Below, in pieces: positions 23,701-30,534 of a DNA stretch of 64,000 nt (its first letter is position 1; every line of letters begins with the position of its first letter). Where the stretch lies: NCBI GenBank assembly GCA_965228545.1, contig OZ245822.1, forward strand, positions 2,418,001-2,482,000. Reading direction: 5' to 3'. The notes under the pieces are model-generated. The model saw only the letters and a list, made by a program, of their open reading frames with translations, ran no database searches and was not told where the DNA came from. The stretch comes from HXMU1420-13 sp965228545. GTDB taxonomy: Bacteria; Bacteroidota; Rhodothermia; Balneolales; Balneolaceae. The translations under genes and the position numbers were made by a program.

Positions 23701-24264
23701 TAAATCTTTACGAGTCTCATCCAGCTTTCGAAGGGTTTTCTTGCGCTGATCTTTATAGCGAGTAACCCCAGCGGCTTCTTCAAATAATCGGCGGCGATCG
23801 TTATTCTTATCATTCAGAATTTCTTCCACCATTTTCAACTCGATTACTGAATATGCATCCGAGCCCATTCCGGTATCCATAAACAGCTCCATGATGTCTT
23901 TTAACCGACACGGAGTATTATTGATGAGATATTCCGAATCCCCTGAACGAAACAAACGGCGTGTGATGGTAACTTCGCTGTACTCGATAGGGAGAATGCC
24001 TTTATCATTTACAAAGGTCAGCGACACCTCCGCCATCCCCAAGGCTTTCTTTTTTGCCGTACCGTTAAAGATTACGTTGCTCATCGCCGAAGAACGCAGC
24101 AATGAAGGGCGCTGCTCGCCAAGAACCCAACGTAAAGCATCTACAATATTTGATTTACCACAGCCATTTGGACCTACGATGGATGTAATTCCACTATCGA
24201 AAGAAACTTTCGTTTTGTGGGCAAAACTTTTAAACCCGTGTAGATTTAGCTCAGATATATACAA
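20737..24264 (-). CDS. smc: Chromosome segregation protein SMC
   Basis: A 1175-residue condensin subunit that organises and helps segregate the chromosome. The N-terminal head has FKSFAHKT and Walker A VGPNGCGKSNIVDALRWVLGE. Two long coiled coils flank the hinge at about residues 510-670 (SSVKYLLENH, GVTYDGEVITKTRFFKSGS). The C-terminal head has LSGGEKTLTAIALLFAI and Walker B PFCVLDEVDAPLDD. The start appears to be TTG at 24264, with no in-frame ATG nearby and no clear ribosome site. A dispersed repeat begins about 15 bases upstream. Confidence 0.97.
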   Translation of the reverse strand: MYISELNLHGFKSFAHKTKVSFDSGITSIVGPNGCGKSNIVDALRWVLGEQRPSLLRSSAMSNVIFNGTAKKKALGMAEVSLTFVNDKGILPIEYSEVTITRRLFRSGDSEYLINNTPCRLKDIMELFMDTGMGSDAYSVIELKMVEEILNDKNNDRRRLFEEAAGVTRYKDQRKKTLRKLDETRKDLQRVDDLLIELRKKARSLEIQAEKAEKAKKYKDELETLDKALTLHDLNKIEEELIPLSERIKNAEKEKKEISVNSEKLEAEDEKARSQLIQKERNQADAQRLVSQLHNAIREAETNIRITKEKIENEKKVIGEYSKDITQGEKDLKELMDLLSTSRKNLEGFDNELDRSERILEESKKKYTQIQQQYNKERNELYDIEVKFSEANNELTQLQTKQIKIESRLENTEGDLERINNEIVDLNDEIDNLNQEQKSTEKTLEKLVGERDELEQELDEARDKKEGFAAKQNEIKDELRTLHSQHSSLLNEIRLMNDLANSNEAFPSSVKYLLENHRFEFKEMFTVSEVFDTDEKHAVALESLLGGALNNIIVPTLEEGKRAAEILKKHRKGKATFIPLDKLSAKYEVKDGSLFHFVKSKPQYSALKQLLLGNVLVFDTVEEAYQGLRKSSAMGVTYDGEVITKTRFFKSGSKNKNVGMRVGLKDKITRLEKEKAATLKEIDKLTEYLNQIIDKHKAIDVGAMNAQLKQKEQEVRRLEQQQHSLSSKVQVYQKNISELVNRKDNLKNNEGSAQEELEDILPKQKELEKKKAELDEKQQAKKTLLEELEEQRSLAQSRYNDAQLTHQDLRNKVDNHERDVRRAETGIDSVQARIENRNKLTGQSKKNIQEYSIHIEELEAELATNREKKADADAALKKAEEDAAKQRGLINELEKNLKEIRNQKDVNVELVHHLSMAKEKMEMQIQGLSDHIWETYGILMKQIEGVEMPEDKTPEEVKQRIGWLRQKLNSIGDVNPLAIEQYKEEKERLDFYEEQIADLNKAEEQLLATIDEINETATKRFNETFEKVRENFQKVFKTLFFEDDYCDLLIEEDVEDPLEARIEIKAQPRGKRPSGISQLSGGEKTLTAIALLFAIYLVKPSPFCVLDEVDAPLDDANIERFAKMIKNFSDDTQFIIITHNKKTMSKAEMMYGVTMPETGVSRLVGVKMDDIGDAA

Positions 24265-24280
24265 GGAGGCTTTGTGTAAA

Positions 24281-24390
24281 TTTCAAATTCCAGTGATCAA
24301 TTTTCAAACAAATACCAAGTTTCAAAAATCAATACATGATCATTTCTGATTGAAGTTTGATTGAAGCTTGGAATTTGAAAACTGGAATTT
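24281..24390. repeat. Dispersed intergenic repeat between frr and smc
   Basis: The spacer is built from recurring words (CAAATTCCA, TTTTCAAA, CCAAGTTTCAA) on the left and their reverse complements on the right (TTGAAGCTTGGAATTTGAAA, ACTGGAATTT), forming a loose inverted repeat. The left half resembles 50051-50112 closely. It fills almost the whole 128-bp spacer. Confidence 0.7.
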
Positions 24391-24392
24391 AA

Positions 24393-24962
24393 TCAGACCG
24401 TCATGATTTCATCTTCTTTATGAGCCAGAAGATCATCTACGGTTTTGGTATGAGTGTTTGTTACTTCCTGCACATTTTCTTCAGCTTCGTACTTAGAATC
24501 TTCGGGAAGCGAATGCTCGTCTACGGCTTTTTTGATTTGATCGTTGGCATCACGTCGTGCATTCCGGATTCCGATGCGAGCTTGTTCCGCTTTATCGCGC
24601 GCAACTTTTACCAGTTCTTTACGGCGCTCTTCGGTAAGAATTGGAAGTGGAATTCGAATAAAGTCTCCATCATTCATAGGGTTTAATCCTAATCCGGCCG
24701 CCATAATTGCTTTTTCGATATCCTGTAAGCTTGACTTATCGTACGGTGAAACCATCAACATTCGAGGTTCCGGAACCGAAATATTGGCTAGCTGCTGTAA
24801 CGGAGTTTGCGATCCGTAGTATTCAACTTTAACGCCGTCGATTAAAGCCGGACTTGCTTTACCGGTTCGGATGTGTGAAAATTCTTTTTTCAGAAACTGG
24901 ATGGAGTCGTCCATCTTCATGTCTGCTTCGTCGATAATTTCTTGTAATTCTTCGCCAATCAT
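24393..24962 (-). CDS. frr: Ribosome recycling factor
   Basis: A 189-residue factor that splits post-termination ribosomes with EF-G. Diagnostic segments are FLKKEFSHIRTGKASPALID near residues 23-42, LQQLANISVPEPRML, and IRIPLPILTEERRKELVK followed by the Ala/Arg-rich helix ARIGIRNARRDAND. The length is normal, although an internal Met (MKMDD, residue 15) is a possible shorter start. In many bacteria frr follows pyrH directly; here a gene on the other strand and a repeat-rich spacer intervene. Confidence 0.97.
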   Translation of the reverse strand: MIGEELQEIIDEADMKMDDSIQFLKKEFSHIRTGKASPALIDGVKVEYYGSQTPLQQLANISVPEPRMLMVSPYDKSSLQDIEKAIMAAGLGLNPMNDGDFIRIPLPILTEERRKELVKVARDKAEQARIGIRNARRDANDQIKKAVDEHSLPEDSKYEAEENVQEVTNTHTKTVDDLLAHKEDEIMTV

Positions 24963-25167
24963 GGGTACTCGGTTTGATTAAAAGATCAGTATTCGCCTTT
25001 TTTGCAATGGCGTGAAGTTACTAAAAGTGCACATTAATTCTTAATGAAATAGACCCTTCCAATCAGGCTAAATCATTTACTCAACACAATATAATTCACC
25101 TTTCTCCGGTTTTGGGTTGAGTATTTCGGCCAAGGCTGATAGCTTGATCAAAAATAAACAATCGCTC

Positions 25168-26181
25168 ATGCATACATTCTCGAACAGCACGCTATTTCTG
25201 TGTTTCTTTTCAATACTTTTTATTGGTTGCCAATCAAATAATTCAAACAATCTCGAACCCTCAGGAATAACCGACATCACGGATGAAATTTTCACCAAAA
25301 CCACCTCCGATTGTACCGAATATGCCGATAAGTATGCTTCACTTGTTACGGATATCCAAAGAAATGCACGCTTTCAGGGTTCAGTTACCATTGTGACTTT
25401 TCTTGAGGATTGCACGATTTCGGTGAATGGCATTCCAAATCACGATTTTAACGACGAGAGCGCAAATTTTGCGAATCAGGTGGATGATATAAATCGAACG
25501 TTTACCATTACCCGAACTCCTGAAATAGCAACTGAGCCAACTGCATTAAGTCAGCAATATTTTGATGCGGTAATGTTGAATGGAGTGGTAGTGGATATGC
25601 TTTCAGCAGGATGTTATCGTCCGAATGCTGCACAGGCTGATAAAGACGGTAACGTACCTGTTGGCTGCACGCCAAACGATCCCTGGCTGGTGGTTCCGTT
25701 GGGCAGCGATTCCAAATTCGGTGCCGATGCAAATAACGCCCACACTCAACCCGATGGAACGTATCATTATCATGGAAATCCAATGGCTATGTTCGATGAT
25801 GAGCCCGGTCCAAATGGTTCGCCGGTAATTGGTTTTGCTGCTGATGGATTCCCGATTTTCGGCAGCTACTTTCTTGATCCACAAACCAACGAAGTTCGGA
25901 AAGCAATTTCAGGATACACGTTAAAAGAAGGAAACCGCCCCGGACCTGACGACAATAATCCCGGTGGAAGCTACAACGGTTTATATGTTGATGATTACGA
26001 ATTCACAAATGCCGGAGATTTAGATGCCTGTAACGGAATGACGGTAAACGGCCAATATGGATATTATGTAACCGATTCTTATCCGTGGATTATCGGCTGC
26101 CACTCAGGTACGCCGGATCCATCCTTCCAAAAAGGGCAGGGGAAGTTTAAAGAAGTGGAAGCGTGGCAACATGCACATTAG
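25168..26181 (+). CDS. YHYH-domain lipoprotein
   Basis: About 337 residues from the ATG at 25168; an upstream TTG frame adds an unlikely leader. The signal ends in the lipobox LFIGC, so the protein is probably a lipoprotein. The mature part has the YHYH-domain hallmark DGTYHYHGNPM near residue 200, with GFAADGFPIFGSYF just after and the C-terminal GYYVTDSYPWIIGCHSG. YHYH proteins are secreted or surface proteins of unknown function. The gene is opposite to, and splits, the usual pyrH-frr neighbourhood. Confidence 0.85.
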   Translation: MHTFSNSTLFLCFFSILFIGCQSNNSNNLEPSGITDITDEIFTKTTSDCTEYADKYASLVTDIQRNARFQGSVTIVTFLEDCTISVNGIPNHDFNDESANFANQVDDINRTFTITRTPEIATEPTALSQQYFDAVMLNGVVVDMLSAGCYRPNAAQADKDGNVPVGCTPNDPWLVVPLGSDSKFGADANNAHTQPDGTYHYHGNPMAMFDDEPGPNGSPVIGFAADGFPIFGSYFLDPQTNEVRKAISGYTLKEGNRPGPDDNNPGGSYNGLYVDDYEFTNAGDLDACNGMTVNGQYGYYVTDSYPWIIGCHSGTPDPSFQKGQGKFKEVEAWQHAH

Positions 26182-26350
26182 GAATTAGGAATAAGCGAAT
26201 GTTGAATTACGAATTGGGGGAAGAGGGGGACATCGAACAGTTGAACATTGAACAATCGAACTTTGAATAAAGAGTAGTTTGATTTACGTCAGAGATTTAT
26301 CTTAATAACTCAATGATTATATGTGAGATAAATAGCTATAATCTAGCTTT

Positions 26351-26427
26351 GTCATTTCGAGTGGAACGAGAAATCTAGTAGGCAAGCTGGTGGCTCAGAA
26401 TAGATTTCTCACTTCGTTCGAAATGAT
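26351..26427. repeat. REP-like palindrome (GTCATTTCGA...TCGAAATGAT)
   Basis: The 27-bp left arm (GTCATTTCGAGTGGAACGAG, then AAATCTA) and right arm (TAGATTTCTCACTTCGTTCG, then AAATGAT) pair almost fully around a 23-base loop. This resembles widely dispersed palindromic intergenic repeats with GTCATTTCGA ends known in many bacterial genomes. Confidence 0.8.
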
Positions 26428-26650
26428 AAAACTGATGTAAGTGGAAAAAAGACCTCACCCTGTTCCTTTCCTGAATCAGGAGAGGTGACTCATTAATTTA
26501 GCTCATCTTAGATTTACATTCTTGGGTTTAATTAAACTCGGTATCTACAAGGTAGTTAGTCTGAATAAAAAGGCATCGACTATGATTTTTCCACTTGATC
26601 CAATGCTCTGCGTTGGATCGGATTCTATATAGAATTGGAATCAGCGCCAT

Positions 26651-26682
26651 AAAAAAAGGCTCCGACGGAGACCATCGGAGCC
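26651..26682 (-). terminator. Rho-independent terminator of pyrH
   Basis: On the minus strand GGCTCCGA pairs with TCGGAGCC around nine bases and is followed by seven T's. It lies about 70 bases after the pyrH stop. Confidence 0.85.
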
Positions 26683-26724
26683 AGTGTAATTGTGATTTTA
26701 ATTATTCCTAATTAACCTATTCTA

Positions 26725-26742
26725 CCATAGGTATGCCTATGG
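26725..26742. repeat. Short palindrome CCATAGG-TATG-CCTATGG
   Basis: Perfect 7-bp arms with a 4-base loop just after the pyrH stop. The role is unknown; it may be a protein-binding site or a minor hairpin. Confidence 0.45.
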
Positions 26743-26751
26743 CACTAATTC

Positions 26752-27480
26752 CTAATTATCCTCACTCCAAACCACCGTAGTCCCCAAATCATCGCCATCA
26801 CAAACTACTTTTTTAAGGGCACCTTTATCATTCATATTGAATACAATAATGGGCGTTTCATTTTCACGACAAAGAGTAAAGGCGGTTAAATCCATCACAG
26901 AAAGTCGGCGTTTGAGTACTTCGTCGCCAGTGATTACATCAAACTTAGTGGCATCAGGATTTTTTTCGGGATCGGCATCATAGATACCATCCACTCGGGT
27001 TCCTTTAAGGATTACATCCGCTTCTACCTCAATAGCGCGAAGAGCTCCGGCTGTATCTGTGGTGAAATAGGGATTTCCTGTTCCTGCTCCAAAAATCACC
27101 ACGCGCCCTTTTTCCAGGTGACGAACTGCACGTCTACGAATATATGGCTCTGCAATGGCTTCCATCCGAATGGCTGAAAGAAGGCGGGTTTTTACATCCT
27201 GACGTTCAAGTGCATCCTGCAATGCCATCGCATTAATCATGGTGGCCAGCATTCCCATGTAATCGCCTTGTACACGATCCATGCCTTCGGTAGCACCTTT
27301 TACACCACGAAAGATATTTCCGCCACCAATTACTATAGAAACTTCAACGCCTTCACGTTGTACTGCTTTAATTTCATCGGCATAGCGGGTAAGAATATCC
27401 CCGTCGATACCATGTCCTTGCTCGCCCAGAAGAGCTTCGCCACTTAATTTTAGAAGAATGCGTTTGTATTTATTTGCCAC
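26752..27480 (-). CDS. pyrH: Uridylate kinase (UMP kinase)
   Basis: A 242-residue amino-acid-kinase-fold enzyme that phosphorylates UMP to UDP. Recognisable parts are KRILLKLSGEALLGEQGHGI, IVIGGGNIFRG near residue 50, DYMGMLATMINAMALQDAL, GAGTGNPYFTTDTAGALRA and DADPEKNPDA. The start codon is GTG. It lies downstream of tsf, but a terminator separates the two, so it may have its own promoter or depend on read-through. Confidence 0.98.
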   Translation of the reverse strand: MANKYKRILLKLSGEALLGEQGHGIDGDILTRYADEIKAVQREGVEVSIVIGGGNIFRGVKGATEGMDRVQGDYMGMLATMINAMALQDALERQDVKTRLLSAIRMEAIAEPYIRRRAVRHLEKGRVVIFGAGTGNPYFTTDTAGALRAIEVEADVILKGTRVDGIYDADPEKNPDATKFDVITGDEVLKRRLSVMDLTAFTLCRENETPIIVFNMNDKGALKKVVCDGDDLGTTVVWSEDN

Positions 27481-27510
27481 AGTGTTTGTTGATTCAGATA
27501 ATTATAGATC

Positions 27511-27544
27511 AAAAAAAAGGCTGTCCCGAAATTCGAGACAGCCT
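27511..27544 (-). terminator. Rho-independent terminator of tsf
   Basis: On the minus strand AGGCTGTCTCG pairs with CGGGACAGCCT (11 bp with one G-U) around AATTT, followed by eight T's. It sits between tsf and pyrH. Confidence 0.88.
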
Positions 27545-27562
27545 AAGGTAATCAAAAATGAT

Positions 27563-28396
27563 TTAAGCCTCTTCCCCTAATTGAATTCGGTAGAAGGCCG
27601 TTGCAAGTGGAGTGTTGTTTTGCTCTAAGTATTGCTTAACGCTTACTCCATTGTCTTTTACAAATTTCTGATTTAACAGAACGCGCTCTTCGTAGAAACG
27701 GCGAAGTTTACCTTTTGCAGCTTTTTCAGCGATCTCAGCAGGCTTTCCTTCGTTGATGAGTTGCTCTTTCGCAATCTCCAATTCTTTTTCTACAAGAGAA
27801 GCGTCAACTTCGTCCTCAGTTACAGCGATTGGCTTCATTGCAGCAATTTGCATTGCTACATCTTTAGCTACATCGTGGTTTTCTACTTCTCCGGCGAACT
27901 CAACCAATACGCCTAATTGGTTACCAGGGTGAATATAGTCAACCAAAGAACCGTCAGTGTTAGCTAACACTACTTTGCTGATTTGAATCTTCTCACCAAT
28001 GGTACCGGTCATGTTTTGAAGGTGCATTCCAATAGTTTCACCATCAACTTCTACGTCCATCAAAGCCTCAGCACTTTCGATGTTGTTATCGTAAGCGGCA
28101 TTTAGGAATTTTTCGGCTTGTGCCTGGAAGTCTTCGTTTCGAGCAACGAAGTCGGTTTCGCAATTAATTTCGATAGCAACCGCTTTCTTGGCATCATCAC
28201 TGATGCGGGTTAGAATCAACCCTTCTTTTGCTTCACGGTCGGCACGTTTGTCAGCTACTTTTTGACCTTTTTTACGAAGGATCTCAACAGCTTTATCGAA
28301 ATCACCTTCAGCTTCGGCAAGGGCTTTTTTACAGTCCATCATGCCGGCGCCGGTCATGTCTCTTAATTTCTTTACGTCAGCAGCAGAAATGCTCAT
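27563..28396 (-). CDS. tsf: Translation elongation factor Ts
   Basis: A 277-residue guanine-nucleotide exchange factor for EF-Tu. The N-terminal domain has the family signature VKKLRDMTGAGMMDCKKAL with a following AVEILRKKG. The core carries KKAVAIEINCETDFVARNE and YIHPGNQLGVLVEF. The length is typical. It follows rpsB by 27 bases and belongs to the rpsB-tsf operon; a terminator follows its stop. Confidence 0.98.
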   Translation of the reverse strand: MSISAADVKKLRDMTGAGMMDCKKALAEAEGDFDKAVEILRKKGQKVADKRADREAKEGLILTRISDDAKKAVAIEINCETDFVARNEDFQAQAEKFLNAAYDNNIESAEALMDVEVDGETIGMHLQNMTGTIGEKIQISKVVLANTDGSLVDYIHPGNQLGVLVEFAGEVENHDVAKDVAMQIAAMKPIAVTEDEVDASLVEKELEIAKEQLINEGKPAEIAEKAAKGKLRRFYEERVLLNQKFVKDNGVSVKQYLEQNNTPLATAFYRIQLGEEA

Positions 28397-28423
28397 GTCT
28401 TTCTGATTTTAGTCGTTTATAAT

Positions 28424-29293
28424 TTATTTTTCTTCGTCGCCAGAATCTTTGTCTTCGGTAGCTTCATCAGCTGGTGCTAAATCCGGTTCTGCTTGCTTCT
28501 TTCTGCGAGAACGGAGTTTAGTTTTTGCTTCTGCTACTTCTTCGTCGGAAACGTCTTTAGCTTCGATAGCTGCGGCTTCCATTACTTCTTCTTCAGCGTG
28601 TGCTTCGCGTTCGGCGGATCCTTCAATAATAGCATCAGCTACCTGAGAAGCCACTAATTGGATAGTACGTGCAGAATCATCGTTACAAGGAATGATGAAA
28701 TCCGGCACATCAGGATCACTATTGGTATCAACCATAGCAATGATTGGAATGTGAAGCTTAATAGCTTCGCTTACTGCCAAGTGCTCTTTAATGATGTCTA
28801 CCACAAAAATTGCACCCGGTAACCGAGTCATATTCGCAATACCACCCAAAGTATCTTCTAGTTTTTGCTGCTCCCGGGTAAGCATTAACCCTTCTTTTTT
28901 AGTCAGCTCGGCCATGGTGCCGTCGGTTTTCATGCGCTCGATCTCTTCCATACGAGAGATGCTTTTACGTACGGTAGAAAAGTTGGTGAGCATACCACCT
29001 AACCAACGGTGAGTAACAAAAGGCATTCCTGCGCGAACAGCTTCTGTTTTGATGATTTCGGTAGATTGTTTTTTGGTACCTACAAAAAGAATTGTTTTAC
29101 CGGCGCGAGAAAGATCCTGAATTTGATCAAGAGCCTCCTGGAGGTACTTCTGAGTTTTCTTTAAGTCGATGATGTGGATTCCGTTGCGCTGCATGAAGAT
29201 AAATTCCTTCATTTTTGGATTCCAACGGCGGGTTAGGTGGCCAAAATGCGCACCCGATTTTAATAGTTCTTCTATTGAAGCTGCTTTAGGCAT
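28424..29293 (-). CDS. rpsB: Small ribosomal subunit protein S2
   Basis: A 289-residue S2 protein. It has LLKSGAHFGHLTRRWNPKM, GTKKQSTEIIKTEA, FVTHRWLGGMLTNF and the PIIAMVDTNSDPD segment. About 50 residues of acidic, Ala/Glu-rich tail extend beyond the conserved domain, as in some Bacteroidota. It starts the rpsB-tsf operon and has a structured 129-base upstream region that could serve for autoregulation. Confidence 0.98.
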   Translation of the reverse strand: MPKAASIEELLKSGAHFGHLTRRWNPKMKEFIFMQRNGIHIIDLKKTQKYLQEALDQIQDLSRAGKTILFVGTKKQSTEIIKTEAVRAGMPFVTHRWLGGMLTNFSTVRKSISRMEEIERMKTDGTMAELTKKEGLMLTREQQKLEDTLGGIANMTRLPGAIFVVDIIKEHLAVSEAIKLHIPIIAMVDTNSDPDVPDFIIPCNDDSARTIQLVASQVADAIIEGSAEREAHAEEEVMEAAAIEAKDVSDEEVAEAKTKLRSRRKKQAEPDLAPADEATEDKDSGDEEK

Positions 29294-29320
29294 ATTAGAT
29301 ATGTGTTAGGTTTGTCCTCT

Positions 29321-29387
29321 ATGTGGGTCTGCCTCATCATCCAATCCCGACCTTATTGTCAAGACACCAGGCGATGAGTCGCCACAT
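29321..29387 (-). promoter_or_regulatory. Structured leader upstream of rpsB
   Basis: On the minus strand ATGTGG and CCACAT close a domain. It holds a small hairpin (GGCGA-CTCA-TCGCC, 29370-29383) and a downstream GATGAG that could also pair with the hairpin's CTCATC. The two pairings exclude each other or form a pseudoknot. S2 autoregulates through rpsB leaders in other bacteria; whether this is one is inference. Confidence 0.35.
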
Positions 29388-29422
29388 ATGTGTGATGTTA
29401 AATTGTTTTGGTAGCGTAGATA

Positions 29423-29809
29423 TTAACGCTTGCTGAACTGGAACTTCTTACGAGCCTTAGGCTGACCTGGCTTCTTACGCTCAACCATGCGGTCGTCACG
29501 AGTTAGAAGTCCGTGTTCTTTAAGAATACTGTGTGCATCCGTTTCTTCGCCATCAATAGCGCGGGCAAGAGCATGCTGTACAGCACCTGCCTGACCTGAT
29601 TTTCCACCGCCACGTACGGTAACTTTAATGTCGTACTTACCTTCAGTTTCTGTTACTGAAAGCGGAAGTGAAGCGATGTTTTGAATCGCTTTAATTGGGA
29701 AGTATTCTTCAAACGGAGTGTTGTTGATAAGAATGTTACCGGAACCCGGCTTAATGTATAAGCGCGCAGTTGAGGTTTTTCTTCGTCCGATGTAATTAGC
29801 TTGTGCCAT
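29423..29809 (-). CDS. rpsI: Small ribosomal subunit protein S9
   Basis: A 128-residue S9 protein. It shows YIGRRKTSTARLYIKPGSG at the start, VTVRGGGKSGQAGAVQHALA in the middle, and the basic end with RDDRMVERKKPGQPKARKKF. The C-terminus Phe-Gln-Phe-Ser-Lys-Arg reaches towards P-site tRNA in the family. It follows rplM by 12 bases, the conserved rplM-rpsI pair. Confidence 0.98.
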   Translation of the reverse strand: MAQANYIGRRKTSTARLYIKPGSGNILINNTPFEEYFPIKAIQNIASLPLSVTETEGKYDIKVTVRGGGKSGQAGAVQHALARAIDGEETDAHSILKEHGLLTRDDRMVERKKPGQPKARKKFQFSKR

Positions 29810-29821
29810 GTATAAAATCGA

Positions 29822-30265
29822 TTAAAGCTCGATGATTTCTGGGTTCTGAGCAGTTTGTTGATGAACCGGACCTGCGTAAACGCGCAAGTTGGTTAGCAAT
29901 TTGCGTCCAAGTCTGTTCTTTGGAAGCATACCTTTAACGGCTTTCATTACTAAAGAAGTTGGGTCTTTTGCCAACATGTCTTCAGCACTGGTAAAGCGCT
30001 CACCACCTGGGTAAAAGGTGTGACGGAAATACATTTTATCCGTCATTTTCTTACCGGTTAATTTTACTTTTTCTGCATTGATAACAATTACGTTATCGCC
30101 GGTATCCATATGTGGAGTAAAAGTGGGCTTGGTTTTGCCTCTCAGGATAGATGCTACAACAGTACTCAAACGCCCTAAAGGAACGTCCTCGGCGTCAACT
30201 AGTACCCATTTTTTCTCAATGTCGCTGGGCTTAGCTGAGTATGTTTTAAAACTTAATGTATCCAC
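29822..30265 (-). CDS. rplM: Large ribosomal subunit protein L13
   Basis: A 147-residue L13 protein. Diagnostic parts are WVLVDAEDVPLGRLSTVVA, GDNVIVINAEKVKLTGKKM, YFRHTFYPGG and VKGMLPKNRLGRKLLTNLRV, and it ends with LRVYAGPVHQQTAQNPEI. It is the first gene of the rplM-rpsI pair; the 269-base space upstream separates it from the divergent CotH gene and should hold both promoters. Confidence 0.98.
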   Translation of the reverse strand: MDTLSFKTYSAKPSDIEKKWVLVDAEDVPLGRLSTVVASILRGKTKPTFTPHMDTGDNVIVINAEKVKLTGKKMTDKMYFRHTFYPGGERFTSAEDMLAKDPTSLVMKAVKGMLPKNRLGRKLLTNLRVYAGPVHQQTAQNPEIIEL

Positions 30266-30534
30266 TGTATTGTGTGTTTTTGCTTTTTGGGAAAGACCTA
30301 AAAATTACGGCAAATAATCGTAGTTATCAACATTAGAAATTAAAAAAGAATCAAGTGATCAATAATTCTTGCTGTTGTATGAAAATTGTAAAATTGCCTT
30401 AAATATTTCTCAATGTTCGAAGCACTAAGGTGTGCTACTCCTACATTCTGTTCCATAAATATGCCAGATAAGTTAGTTAGCCATAACGGCTAAAGTCATC
30501 CATATACAATTTATATTTTCACCAAAATCAGCAC

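Larger units (their letters stand above)
26182..26751. other. 570-bp repeat-rich spacer between the YHYH gene and pyrH
   Basis: No gene is visible. It contains AATTAGGAAT words at the left edge and their complements (ATTCCTAATTA) at the right edge. It also has TTGAACATTGAAC words near 26238, a REP-like palindrome at 26351-26427, a pyrH terminator at 26651-26682 and a small palindrome at 26725-26742. The YHYH stop and the pyrH stop both border on these words. Confidence 0.7.
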
